NCBI RefSeq assembly: GCF_029263155.1
Contig: NZ_JAJCYB010000013.1
Coordinates: 1-39,570, forward strand
Reading direction: 5' to 3'
Length of the DNA stretch: 39,570 nt
DNA from: Pseudonocardia sp.
Lineage (GTDB): Bacteria > Actinomycetota > Actinomycetes > Mycobacteriales > Pseudonocardiaceae
Shown piece after piece: positions 25,674-33,980 of the stretch. Position 1 is the first letter of the stretch. The number at the start of each line of letters is the position of its first letter. A model generated the notes under the pieces. It saw only the letters and a program-made list of their open reading frames with translations, searched no databases and had not been told where the DNA came from. The position numbers and the translations under genes are program-made.

Positions 25674-26545
25674 GTCACCGACGTGATGTCGTCGATGCAC
25701 CCGCGGGCCAGCTCGATGTCCTCGCGGTCCTTGAGCACGGCACCGAGGGTGAGGTCGGCCGCCTCGGCGGTCAGCGTGGTCTCGCCGAGGAAGTCCAGCG
25801 TGCGTGCCCAGTCGATCGTCTCCGCGACCCCCGGCGGCTTGGCCAGGTCCATCTCCCGCAGCCGCTGCACCGCCGTGACCACCTTGCGGGCCAGCTCGGC
25901 GCTCACCCCGGGCTGGCGGACGGTCACGATCTCGACCTCCTGCTCCAGCGACGGGTAGTCGATCCAGTGGTACATGCACCGACGCTTGAGCGCGTCGTGC
26001 AGCTCCCGGGTCCGGTTCGACGTGAGGACGACGATCGGCGGCTGTGTCGCGACGATCGTGCCGACCTCCGGGATGCTGATCTGGAAGTCCGACAGCATCT
26101 CAAGCAGGAACGCCTCGAACTCGTCGTCGGCCCGGTCGATCTCGTCGATCAGGAGCACGGCGCGGTCTCCGGCGCGCACCGCCTGCAACAGCGGCCGCTC
26201 CAGCAGGAACCGCGGTCCGAACAGTCGATCCACGGCGTCGTCGTCGGCCAGGCCGCGCTCCGACAGCGCCCGGATGTGCAGCAGCTGGCGTGCGTAGTCC
26301 CACTCGTAGAGTGCCTGGCTGGTGTCGATCCCCTCGTAGCACTGCAACCGGATGAGGTCACGGCCCAGCACCGCGGCGAGCACCTTGGCGATCTCGGTCT
26401 TGCCGACGCCCGGTTCGCCCTCCAGGAGCAGCGGCCGGTGCAGGGACATCGACACGTAGGCGGCCGTGGCCAGCCCCCGGTCGGCGAGGTAGTCGCCTCG
26501 GCGCAGCGCCGCGGTCAGGTCGCCGACGCTGGCAGGTGGACTCAC
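25670..26545 (-). CDS. coxD: CoxD-like MoxR-family AAA+ ATPase (set 2)
   Basis: The 291-aa MoxR-type ATPase has Walker A GEPGVGKTEIA, LIRLQCYEGID, Walker B LLIDEIDRADDEFEAF, and VVLTSNRTRELHDALKRRC. GTG 26545 is preceded by GAGGAGAACG. It closely parallels CoxD1 at 10984-11877, so the island carries two complete CoxD-CoxE pairs, one per CODH operon. Energy-dependent remodelling of apo-CODH during Cu and S insertion is the family role. Confidence 0.93.
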   Translation of the reverse strand: MSPPASVGDLTAALRRGDYLADRGLATAAYVSMSLHRPLLLEGEPGVGKTEIAKVLAAVLGRDLIRLQCYEGIDTSQALYEWDYARQLLHIRALSERGLADDDAVDRLFGPRFLLERPLLQAVRAGDRAVLLIDEIDRADDEFEAFLLEMLSDFQISIPEVGTIVATQPPIVVLTSNRTRELHDALKRRCMYHWIDYPSLEQEVEIVTVRQPGVSAELARKVVTAVQRLREMDLAKPPGVAETIDWARTLDFLGETTLTAEAADLTLGAVLKDREDIELARGCIDDITSVT

Positions 26546-26653
26546 CGCGACGTTCTCCTCGATCGATTGAGGTGGGGTTCGGCTGCGACGCGGGTGGCGA
26601 CGCAGCCTCTGGCGTGCCCGGCGGCCCGGTCGCCGGGGATGCTCTGCCCGGGC

Positions 26654-26968
26654 CTACGCGTCGCCGTCGACCAGGTCCCGAACGGTGGTCGCCCCGGCCT
26701 GCAGCTTGCCGTCACGTGCAAGTCGGTCCCGCCACGCGTTGCGCAGCTCGTCGCCGACCGGCACCGCCGTCGAGTCGAGGTCGTCGGCACCGTTGAGGTC
26801 CAACCCCCCGAACCCGATGTTCTTCATGTTCTTGCAGATCTTGGCCCTCGGTCGCGGCGGCTCGATGTCCGCGGAGGACTGGTGCTGCGCCGTCCAGATC
26901 GAGCGCAGGACGCCCAGCGCCTCGGCGTCCTCGGCGTCCTCGGCGGCACTGTGCGATCGCTCGGTCAC
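26654..26968 (-). CDS. 104-aa unknown protein upstream of coxD2
   Basis: GTG 26968 is preceded by GGAGG at a suitable distance; the frame upstream of it is open but not protein-like. The product is acidic, with a helical start (HSAAEDAEDAEALGVLRSIW), a central KICKNMKNIGFGGLDLNG and a charged C-terminal helix. It contains a single cysteine and no membrane segment. Family unknown. It is the first gene of the leftward accessory operon, 108 bp before coxD2, and divergent from the LysR gene. Confidence 0.65.
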   Translation of the reverse strand: MTERSHSAAEDAEDAEALGVLRSIWTAQHQSSADIEPPRPRAKICKNMKNIGFGGLDLNGADDLDSTAVPVGDELRNAWRDRLARDGKLQAGATTVRDLVDGDA

Positions 26969-27055
26969 CCGGGAACCTCCGATTCCTCGGTCGTGCATCC
27001 CTGCGCCGACCATTTTCGGATCGTCGTCCCGTCCCGCGCAAATGGCAACCGGGAA

Positions 27056-27069
27056 TAAGCGATCGCTTA
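27056..27069. promoter_or_regulatory. Perfect palindrome TAAGCGATCGCTTA, candidate LysR operator
   Basis: This 14-bp perfect palindrome lies between the divergent starts at 26968 and 27154, about 85 bp from each. It shares TAAG-N6-CTTA with the site in the coxM1/coxM2 control region (16717-16730). LysR regulators often bind a dyad upstream of their own gene, so it is a good autoregulatory site. Confidence 0.6.
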
Positions 27070-27124
27070 GGCCGCAGCGCGCCGTATCCGGCTCGTCGAC
27101 ACGATTGGATCGGGATACGCCGCT

Positions 27125-27141
27125 CCCCGATCGAATCGGGG
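27125..27141. promoter_or_regulatory. Short inverted repeat just upstream of the LysR gene
   Basis: CCCCGAT (27125-27131) and ATCGGGG (27135-27141) flank CGA. The repeat lies 12 bp upstream of the GTG start, so it could hide the ribosome-binding region in the mRNA or act as a second operator. Confidence 0.4.
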
Positions 27142-27153
27142 CAGAGTGCACGT

Positions 27154-28101
27154 GTGACACTCACGCAGCTGAACGCCTTCGTGCTCGTCGCTCGGCTCGG
27201 GTCGGTCAAGGCCGCCGCGAACGCGCTCGGCGTCAGCGAACCCGCCGTGTCCCAGGCGCTGTCCGCTCTGCGCAGGTATCTCGACGACCCCCTGCTGACC
27301 CGCGGTGGTCCGGGAATGACCCTGACGCCGGGCGGGACGCGGCTGCTGACGATCGCCGCCCAGATGGTTTCGCTCGGTGCTGAAGCCGAGTCGGCGGTCC
27401 GGCTGGCCAAGGGCGCCGCGCAGCAGCTGCGCCTCGTCGCACCGAGCGCGGTCGTCGAGTTCATCACCGGTCCGCTCGCCGATGCCTTCACCGCACGCTC
27501 GCTCGGCTCGATCGAGGTGTCGGCCGGTGTGTCGACCACGGCGGAGATGGGCCCGCTGGTCTCGCAGCGGCTCGCCGACCTCGCCATCGGGCCGCAGCTG
27601 GACGGCGGCCGGAGCCTGGGGCTGGCCAGCGAACCGGTCTTCCGCTGCCAGCTGGTCGTCCTCGCCTCGGCCAAGAGCCGGATGAGCGGATCGCCCGATC
27701 GATGGCCGTGGCTCGTGGAGCCCTCCGCGACCGATCCCGGCAGCGACGTCTCCCGGTTGCTGCGGGGCCTCGGTGTCCCCGAGAAACAGCTGTCGGTGTT
27801 CCCGAACCAGACCGCGGCCTGGGAGGCCGCTGTCCGGGGTGCCGGCGTCGCGCCCGGGATCCTGCACCTCGCGGTGCACCAGTTGCGGCGCCGCGAGCTG
27901 CAGGTGATCGACGTACCCGGCACGCCGTTCGAGACCTGTTGGTACGCGACCACGCTCGCCCCCGAGCGGCGGTCGCCCGCCGCGGGGTCGCTGCGCCACT
28001 TCCTCGGAACACCGGAGGCGATGAAGCTGCTGCGCACGCCGGGTGCGGGGATGCCGGCGTCGCGGTTCCGGCCGCCGGTCTACGTCACGATCTGGAGCTG
28101 A
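27154..28101 (+). CDS. LysR-type transcriptional regulator
   Basis: The 315-aa protein has an N-terminal winged helix-turn-helix (LNAFVLVARLGSVKAAANAL and VSEPAVSQALSALRRYL, residues about 5-42; FTLTPGG-like MTLTPGGTRLL) and a periplasmic-binding-protein-like effector domain (about 90-300). Such regulators usually control nearby divergent operons in response to a small effector. Here it is divergent from the coxD2/coxE2 accessory operon, and its upstream palindrome recurs between the two CODH operons, so control of all cox genes is a sensible inference. The effector is unknown. The start is GTG; an upstream alternative is not evident. Confidence 0.92.
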   Translation: MTLTQLNAFVLVARLGSVKAAANALGVSEPAVSQALSALRRYLDDPLLTRGGPGMTLTPGGTRLLTIAAQMVSLGAEAESAVRLAKGAAQQLRLVAPSAVVEFITGPLADAFTARSLGSIEVSAGVSTTAEMGPLVSQRLADLAIGPQLDGGRSLGLASEPVFRCQLVVLASAKSRMSGSPDRWPWLVEPSATDPGSDVSRLLRGLGVPEKQLSVFPNQTAAWEAAVRGAGVAPGILHLAVHQLRRRELQVIDVPGTPFETCWYATTLAPERRSPAAGSLRHFLGTPEAMKLLRTPGAGMPASRFRPPVYVTIWS

Positions 28102-28305
28102 CCGGAACCTGCGGCCGGGGTCGCGACTTCCGCCGTCCCGGGAGGCGATTGTGTGTTGCGGCGTGGCCGTGGGGACCAGCAGGTAGCGCGCCACCTCCGA
28201 CCGGGGTGGCCGACGTCGGCGCGGCCCACACGAGGTCCGGGACCGGGGATGGTCAGGGCTCGGCCGTCCGAGGGCAGGATCACCGGGCGGACCGCTGACC
28301 AGACA

Positions 28306-28610
28306 GGTGGTGTTCGGGTCGGCGTACTGGCCGGCGAGCCACTGCCGGGCGTAGTCGCGGAAGCTGATCTCGCCGGCGCGGGGATCGATGTAGGTGTCGC
28401 GGGCGAGCTCGGTCTCGATGCGCGCGGCCTCGCGCTCGGCGTCGCCTTGCGTTCGAAGGATCGCTTGCGGGGCCTGTCGTCGGAGTCTCGCCACCGGACG
28501 ATCCACCGCCTGCCCTGGCCGTAGCGGGCGCTGCGCTCGCGTCGGGCAGCTCTCTCGGGTGTCCGTCGCTGCACGTACCAGGCGTCGTCGCCACCTACCT
28601 CGGCGTACCC
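28306..28610 (-). pseudogene. Phage-type integrase, frameshifted N-terminal remnant
   Basis: Two overlapping minus frames together give the start of an actinophage-type tyrosine integrase. The first reads GRRWIVRWRDSDDRPRKRSF (arm-type DNA-binding domain); after a frameshift near 28446 the other continues DAEREAARIETELARDTYID and ISFRDYARQWLAGQYADPNTT, the beginning of the core-binding domain. Nothing of the catalytic domain follows. The flanking stretches 28102-28305 and 28611-28870 show no gene I can support. Confidence 0.7.
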
Positions 28611-28870
28611 ATCGCCACTACGTCCGCAACGACCCCGACGGCGTCCGCCGGTGCTGCGGAGTGGGACTGGGGGGCCTAGCGCCGATGCAGGCCCGTCGGG
28701 TGGGGCTCGCGCCATCCTCACCGCGACGACGCGACAGGCCGTCGCCGATGCGTGGTCGTTCCGTTGTCAGCGGGTCGACAGTCGCCCACCGGCGGAGGCC
28801 GGAGCCCCTGGTCCGGAGATGCCCAGCGCCGGCGGACCGGCCGTCGAGCCCGGTCTCCGGCGGATCCTGG

Positions 28871-29311
28871 TCAGCGGCGGCCGGTGGCCAGGGTGACGAG
28901 GAACTGGCCGCCGCCCGCCTGGATCTCGGCGGTCACCGGCAACCCGGGAACGAGTCGGGAGAAGCGGTCCACCAGCCAGTCCGCGGCCTCTTGGGCGTCG
29001 TGCTCGGTCGGGCAACGGGCCACCATCTCGCGTCCCCCCTTGCGTTCCAGTCTCCCGGCGACGGTGATCAGCGGTGCGGGTTCGACCACGTACAGGTGGT
29101 CCGGCCAGGCGATGACCACTTTGACGGCGCCCTTGCGGGTGTTGCATCCGCGGTGCGCGAGTCGCTCGGCGACCTTGGCCTTCCGGTCGGCGGTCCGGCT
29201 GTCGACGCTGGGTCCTCGTGGGTCGTTCACCGACATGTCGGGGTCGACCGGTTCGTCGCACACCCAGCACCGCCAGCCGTCACGCTCGGCCACGGCCTCG
29301 AGGAGACTCAT
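28871..29311 (-). CDS. HNH-like zinc-binding protein
   Basis: The 146-aa product resembles an HNH endonuclease domain: GWRCWVCDEPVDP has the first C-x-x-C pair and LAHRGCNTRKG gives the downstream H-x-x-CN..KG element (residues about 52-62). The middle DH-x-x-P segment that supplies catalytic histidine in many HNH enzymes is not obvious, so activity is uncertain. The C-terminal half (about 70-146) is unrecognised. Start is ATG 29311 with a weak CCGGG upstream. It lies among decayed genes, an accessory-region setting. Confidence 0.62.
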   Translation of the reverse strand: MSLLEAVAERDGWRCWVCDEPVDPDMSVNDPRGPSVDSRTADRKAKVAERLAHRGCNTRKGAVKVVIAWPDHLYVVEPAPLITVAGRLERKGGREMVARCPTEHDAQEAADWLVDRFSRLVPGLPVTAEIQAGGGQFLVTLATGRR

Positions 29312-29320
29312 CCCGGCAAA

Positions 29321-29858
29321 CTAGCCCGCCTGGCTGCACCGCCGAGTGTGGTCCTTGAGGTCGCGGCGAAACACCCGCTTGAGGCCCGGTCTACGGCCTG
29401 AGCGCGTCCTCCGCCCGCTCGACGCCGGCGTCGCGATCCCGGACCGGATCTCGGCGGGTCGGTAGGTGCCGAAGACGACGACACAGGAACGGCCCAGTAC
29501 CGGAACGACGAACCGCAGCAGCGCCAGCGAGGCCTCGTCGGCACGATGCAGGTCGTCGAACAGCACGAGCAGCGGCTCGCCCGTGGCGAGCCCGGTGAGG
29601 GCGCGTGTCGCGGCTTGGAAGAGACGGAAGCGGTCACCGCTCGCCGCGGTCTCGCCACTCCAGAGCGGGGTCCAGCACTGGGTCGGTACGGGGGATCCCT
29701 TCGAGGACCTGGGTCTACGGCCAGAAGGCGGCGGCGACCAGAGTGCTCTTGCCGACACCCTGCTCGCCCGAAACCAGCAGGAGGCCGCCGTGCCCGCGGC
29801 TCGCGGCCCCCACCCGGGACGCGGCGCGGTTCAGCTCGCCGTTCCGCCCGATGAGCAC
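29321..29858 (-). pseudogene. Decayed AAA ATPase / LAL-type regulator fragment
   Basis: One minus frame (29858 to a stop at 29715) reads VLIGRNGELNRAASRVG and then GLLLVSGEQGVGKSTLVAAA, a Walker A motif near an N-terminus typical of large ATP-binding LuxR (LAL) regulators. A second frame continues with FRLFQAATRALTGLATGEPL, Walker B LLVLFDDLHRADEASLALL and VVVFGTYRPAEI. At least one frameshift and one stop separate them, and the rest of the large protein, including its DNA-binding end, is missing. It is a clear remnant. Confidence 0.75.
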
Positions 29859-30013
29859 GCACCATCCCGGTCCCGCCGTCCGTGACGATAGTCGCGCGGA
29901 GGCTCGCCCGGGACAGCTCGAGCTCCGCCATCGACCTGATCGGCGGAGACCACGGGCAGCCAGATATCAGAACAAGCGATGCTTGCGCCTCGCGGTTGCT
30001 GCGTGGTCACCGC

Positions 30014-30053
30014 GGAACGGGGGCGTTCCTCAGTTCTGAGGTGCGCGGGCACC
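30014..30053. other. Candidate oriT: three adjacent hairpins upstream of mobC
   Basis: Three inverted repeats follow one another: GGAACG/CGTTCC (30014-30019 and 30024-30029, loop GGGG), CCTCAG/CTGAGG (30028-30033 and 30036-30041, loop TT) and GGTGC/GCACC (30040-30044 and 30049-30053). Some share end bases, so they may be alternative folds. They lie about 50-90 bp upstream of the mobC-like gene, the usual place of a transfer origin. The nick site is not identified. Confidence 0.45.
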
Positions 30054-30104
30054 TGCTCGGTCCCCTGGCGGGTCCAGACGTAACGTCGATCTTGGCGGAC
30101 GACG

Positions 30105-30509
30105 GTGACCACGTTGCCGCAGTGCGTGGTGGGTCTCATCGGTGGCGTGGATGGCGTCGACGAGCCTCCCGGATCGGCGCGTCGTCGGCTTCGGGCTGAG
30201 GCTCCCCGGAAGCGGCAGGTCGTGGTGCGGTTCTCCGATGCCGAGCTGGTCGTGGTCCGCGGGCGTGCCGCTGTGGCTGGTCTGGCGATCGGGGCCTGGA
30301 TCGGTCAGACGGTGCTCGTCGCCGCGGCTCGCGGTTCCGACACTGCGGTCGGCCTGCCGGATCTGGTGCGGTTGCACGCGGACGTGGTGGGTGTGCAGCG
30401 GGCTGCGAGCGTGGCTTCTGTTGGGCAGGCGGACATCGTGCAGATGCTGGCGCGGCTCGACGCCGCCATCGACGCCGTCGTCTCCGAGCTCGGTCGGTCG
30501 CGGCGGTGA
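30105..30509 (+). CDS. MobC-like relaxosome accessory protein
   Basis: The 134-aa product carries RKRQVVVRFSDAELVVVRGR, the ribbon-helix-helix-like segment of MobC-type proteins, followed by GLAIGAWIGQTVL and a C-terminal helical region (ADIVQMLARLDAAIDAVVSE). MobC proteins bind oriT and help the relaxase open the DNA. The GTG at 30105 has only a weak ribosome-binding site; a later in-frame GTG could be the true start, since the first 35 residues look less conserved. Its stop overlaps the relaxase start (GTGA). Confidence 0.78.
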   Translation: MTTLPQCVVGLIGGVDGVDEPPGSARRRLRAEAPRKRQVVVRFSDAELVVVRGRAAVAGLAIGAWIGQTVLVAAARGSDTAVGLPDLVRLHADVVGVQRAASVASVGQADIVQMLARLDAAIDAVVSELGRSRR

Positions 30510-31942
30510 TCACGAAGGTCGTTCACGGGTGGCGGGTCGGGGGGTTGATCGTCTATCTGATGGGGCCGGGGCGGGCGCAGGAGCATGTGCGGCCGCGGGT
30601 GGTGGCGAGCTGGGACGGGCGGGACGCCGGGTGGCAGCCGCCGCAGGTGGGCGAGGGCGAGTTCGATCGGGATCTCGGGTCGTTGATCAGGGCGCTGCGC
30701 GCGCCAGCGATGGCTGCTGGGCTGCCTGAGCACGATGAGGAGGGCAAGCGTGGATATGTCTGGCACTGCTCGGCGCGGGTGGCGGGTGGGGATCGGGTGC
30801 TGTCGGACGCCGAGTGGGCCGAGGTGGCCCGGGATCTGCTGCACGGGGCCGGTGTCGCTGCGCGGGACGACGCGGGTGGGCCGCGGTGGGTGGCCGTCCG
30901 GCACGCCGATGATCACATCCACATCGCGGTCGTCCTGGTCCGGCAGGACACGGGACGCCGGTTCTGGCCCTCGCACGACTACCCGAAGCTGCGGCAGGCG
31001 GCGCGTGATGTCGAGCAGCGGCTCGGGTTGAGCGTGACGGCTCCCGCGGACGGGACGGCGGCGAAGGCGCCGCATCGGGGGGAGATCGAGAAGGCGCGTC
31101 GGCAGGGGCGGGTGCCGGCCCGGGTCGAGCTGGCCAGGGCCGTGCGGGCGGCGGCGGTGGGGGCCGGTGGGCTTACCGAGTTCCTCTCCGCGGTGCGGGC
31201 GGCGGGGTACCTGGTCGAGGTGCGGCGGGCGCCGTCCGGTGATCCGTTGGGGTACAAGGTGGCGCGGCTCGGTGACGTCACCGCGGCGGGGGAGCCGGTG
31301 TTCTACAGCGGCAGCAAGCTGGCGCCGGACCTGTCGTTGCCGCGGCTGCTGCGCGGGTGGGAGTCCGCGGGGCGGGGGACCGAGGCCGTGGTTCCGCTGG
31401 ATGCGGCTCGGCGACGGGTCGAGGCGGCGCGCGCGGTCGTCGGCTCGGCCCGTCGTGGCGGGACGGATGGCGATGCGCACGGTGTCGCCTCGGCCACGCT
31501 CCCGGTGCTGACCGCAGTGGGGGAGTGGTCCGAGGACCTGCGCGTGGCGGCGGAGAGGTTCGACCGGGCCGCGCGGTCACCGCGGGGTGTCCGTGGTCGG
31601 GACCGTGCCGTCGCGGCGGGGCTGCGGCGGGTGGCGCGTCAGCTGGTCGGTCAGCGGCGGATGCTCGGTGTGCGTGACGAGCCGGGCGCGGCGGCGGTCG
31701 CGCTGGCCGTCGCGTTGTCGGCGTTGGTGCGGGAGATCGCGGCCTGGCAGCGGGACCGCGGCCGGCCGCATCAGGCGGTCGCGGCGTCCGAGTCCGCGGA
31801 CGTCCTGGACCGGTGGGTGGCAGCCCGCCCGGCGGGTGATGGTCCTGGCCGGGGTGGCCACGGATCCGCAGCGCGCCGACCACAGGCGCAACCACGACCC
31901 GACCGCGCGGCGCAGCGACCCTGCACGGTGCCGCGCGGCTGA
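30506..31942 (+). CDS. Relaxase (MobA/VirD2-like mobilisation nuclease)
   Basis: The 478-aa protein is a relaxase of the kind found on actinobacterial plasmids and integrative elements. Tyr17 in GGLIVYLMGPG is the likely nicking tyrosine, and HADDHIHIAV (His133, His137, His139) is the HUH metal site. The C-terminal third is rich in Arg and Ala and probably helical or disordered. It would nick oriT and guide the single strand to a recipient. GTG 30506 overlaps the mobC stop. The gene looks intact, but no conjugation pore genes are visible in the window, suggesting mobilisation rather than self-transfer. Confidence 0.88.
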   Translation: MITKVVHGWRVGGLIVYLMGPGRAQEHVRPRVVASWDGRDAGWQPPQVGEGEFDRDLGSLIRALRAPAMAAGLPEHDEEGKRGYVWHCSARVAGGDRVLSDAEWAEVARDLLHGAGVAARDDAGGPRWVAVRHADDHIHIAVVLVRQDTGRRFWPSHDYPKLRQAARDVEQRLGLSVTAPADGTAAKAPHRGEIEKARRQGRVPARVELARAVRAAAVGAGGLTEFLSAVRAAGYLVEVRRAPSGDPLGYKVARLGDVTAAGEPVFYSGSKLAPDLSLPRLLRGWESAGRGTEAVVPLDAARRRVEAARAVVGSARRGGTDGDAHGVASATLPVLTAVGEWSEDLRVAAERFDRAARSPRGVRGRDRAVAAGLRRVARQLVGQRRMLGVRDEPGAAAVALAVALSALVREIAAWQRDRGRPHQAVAASESADVLDRWVAARPAGDGPGRGGHGSAARRPQAQPRPDRAAQRPCTVPRG

Positions 31943-31980
31943 TCCGGCCGCCGGACGGACGAACGGACGGGGGCGGCGGG

Positions 31981-32589
31981 ATGTCGGTCAGCGGCCAGGC
32001 GATCAAGGTGGTCGTGTCCCTGGTGGGGCCGCAGGACGTCGCCGTCGTGGCGCACCGTGCGGGTACCGACGGTGCCGCGATCAGCGTCCGCATCGGTGGG
32101 TCGTTGATCTACATCCACGACGCGCGGACCGCGAGCAGCTTCCATCGGGCGTGGCAGTCCGGCGCGCAATGCGCGCGGTCACTGCCGGTGCAGGCCGATC
32201 CGACGCGGGTGATGCCGGTGTCCGGGGTCGCCGAGCCGGCCGTGATGATGGAGGCGGCCGACTCCCCGCCGGTCGGGGCGCGGCTGGAGCGGCCGGCCGG
32301 GCGCCCGAACTGCCTGTGGGTGACGTTGGGCCGTATCGGGTTCGACGTGCGCGACCACGGTGCGCTGCGTACGGCGGTGGCGGCGTTCCGGCGCGCCGAC
32401 CAGTTGGCCGCGACGGTGTTCCCGCCGACCCCCGACCAACGCGCCCTGGACGCCGCGGCCCATACGGCGGGTCGCCTGTTCGCCACCCCCGGGCCCGCAT
32501 CGAGACGGTCGACCACCACGGCGGCCCGGCCCGCCACCGCACGCCGACCGGTGCCGGCGCTGCGGCAGGCAGCCGGGAGGATGGAGTGA
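31981..32589 (+). CDS. Unknown protein of the relaxase operon (202 aa)
   Basis: ATG 31981 follows GGGGGCGGG. The N-terminal 120 residues alternate strands and helices (VVVSLVGPQDVAVVAHRAGT, ISVRIGGSLIYIHDARTASS) and the end is Pro/Arg/Ala-rich. Proteins of this appearance often follow relaxase genes on actinobacterial elements, but I cannot name the family. Its TGA overlaps the next start (GTGA), 38 bp after the relaxase stop. Confidence 0.7.
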   Translation: MSVSGQAIKVVVSLVGPQDVAVVAHRAGTDGAAISVRIGGSLIYIHDARTASSFHRAWQSGAQCARSLPVQADPTRVMPVSGVAEPAVMMEAADSPPVGARLERPAGRPNCLWVTLGRIGFDVRDHGALRTAVAAFRRADQLAATVFPPTPDQRALDAAAHTAGRLFATPGPASRRSTTTAARPATARRPVPALRQAAGRME

Positions 32590-33365
32590 CCGCGCCGGAC
32601 TACCCGCTGCTGGCGTTGGGGAGCTACGAGACCTACCAGCTCGCGCACATCGCCACCTACATCGCCGAGCGGATCGGACGGCACCACCGCTGCGGTCGGG
32701 GTCGCGACGGGCGAGCGGCCCGTGCGCAGGCGGTACGCGACATCGCCGGCGCAGCGACCGCGCTGGGCAACGCCACCGGCGCGGCGATCCCGGAGCGGGA
32801 CCTCCCGCGCCCCCTGGACGCCCGCACGTTCAGCGCGGCACGGCAGCTGCTCGACACCGGGCCGCGGGCTGCGGACGTCGTCGCGTTGTCGGGCCTGGAC
32901 CAGGCCGGGTTCGCGGTCATCGGGAACGTGCCGGGGCTCGGGGCGGTCGGCGCCCTGACCGCGTCGAAGGACATCGCCGACGCGTTGCGCGCGCATTTGC
33001 TCACCCGACCGGCCGGCGAGCTGGCCCCGTGGGTGGTGACCCGGGACCCCCGCAACGTTCCGACCCTGCCCCGCAGCGTCGACCTGGCCAGGTTCGCCGA
33101 ACACCTCGACCCGCGCCGCGATGACGACCGCGCCGTGGCCCGCAACCTGCGCGGGCACGACCCACGTACGGACGCCGCCGTCCGCGGCCGGTTCGCCGCT
33201 GTCGATCTCGACGCGCCGCCGATCGTCGCACCGCCGCCGCGGCCCGCGGCCGCCGGGCCCCGACGCCCGACTGCCCACCGACCGGACGGGCCCGCGCCGG
33301 GCGTTGCGGAGCAACCGTCCAGGGGCATGGGCGGCGACGGAAGACCGGCTGCCCCGAGCAGGTGA
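32586..33365 (+). CDS. Unknown protein of the relaxase operon (259 aa)
   Basis: GTG 32586 overlaps the previous stop. The product begins TAPDYPLLALGSYETYQLAH, is helical in the middle (RDIAGAATALGNATG, DIADALRAHLL) and ends in a Pro/Ala/Arg-rich disordered tail. No catalytic motif, signal peptide or membrane span is seen. It is the last gene of the mobilisation operon and ends 36 bp from the convergent prepilin peptidase gene. Family unknown. Confidence 0.7.
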   Translation: MTAPDYPLLALGSYETYQLAHIATYIAERIGRHHRCGRGRDGRAARAQAVRDIAGAATALGNATGAAIPERDLPRPLDARTFSAARQLLDTGPRAADVVALSGLDQAGFAVIGNVPGLGAVGALTASKDIADALRAHLLTRPAGELAPWVVTRDPRNVPTLPRSVDLARFAEHLDPRRDDDRAVARNLRGHDPRTDAAVRGRFAAVDLDAPPIVAPPPRPAAAGPRRPTAHRPDGPAPGVAEQPSRGMGGDGRPAAPSR

Positions 33366-33401
33366 GACGAGCTTCGAGTTCGTGGGCCGCACGCCCGGGG
33401 G

Positions 33402-33980
33402 TCACAGTGCGGCGGCCCCCAGAGTCCCGACGACCATCGCCGGTCCGTAGGGGACCAGCGCGTAGCGGTCGGCTCTCCGGATCCCGACGAGGAGTGCGGT
33501 GACCGCCACGAGCGTCGTCACCGCGACGATGCCGGCGACGACGGCATCATGGCGGGCCAGGACCACGGCGAGCGTGGGGACGAGCTTGGCGTCGCCCCAT
33601 CCGAACCCGGCGCTCACGACCGTCTTGAACACGATCGCGACGCCCCCGCCGGTCAGGACGCTGAGGAGGGTGACCACCCCGCCGTTTCCCTCCGCGGTGA
33701 GGATCCCGGCGAGGAGTGTGCCGAGCAGCAGCGGCCAGGTGAGCATGTCGGGCAGCCGCCCCTCGTGGGCGTCGACGACCGCTGCAGCGCACCCGAGCAC
33801 GGCGAGGGGCAGCAGCAGGACCATCCGCTGCGGAGCGAGCGTCAGGAGCAGACCGACCAGCGACCCGGCTGCTGCACCGACCGCGACGGACGCGAGCGGC
33901 CGCAACCTGATGGCAGTGTGCACGGTGTGCTGGACGATCAACAGCACCGCCGGCCCGGCGAGTGCGGCGACCACGATCAT
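33402..33980 (-). CDS. Prepilin peptidase (A24 family, TadV-like)
   Basis: The 192-aa, very hydrophobic protein has about six membrane segments and the two aspartates of A24 aspartic proteases: VVDAHEGRLPDMLTW (first site) and GFGWGDAKLVPTLA (G-x-GD motif). It would remove the leader of Flp-type pilin precursors. ATG 33980 overlaps the stop of the LysM-BTAD gene (ATGA). It is the last gene of the Tad cluster. Confidence 0.88.
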   Translation of the reverse strand: MIVVAALAGPAVLLIVQHTVHTAIRLRPLASVAVGAAAGSLVGLLLTLAPQRMVLLLPLAVLGCAAAVVDAHEGRLPDMLTWPLLLGTLLAGILTAEGNGGVVTLLSVLTGGGVAIVFKTVVSAGFGWGDAKLVPTLAVVLARHDAVVAGIVAVTTLVAVTALLVGIRRADRYALVPYGPAMVVGTLGAAAL

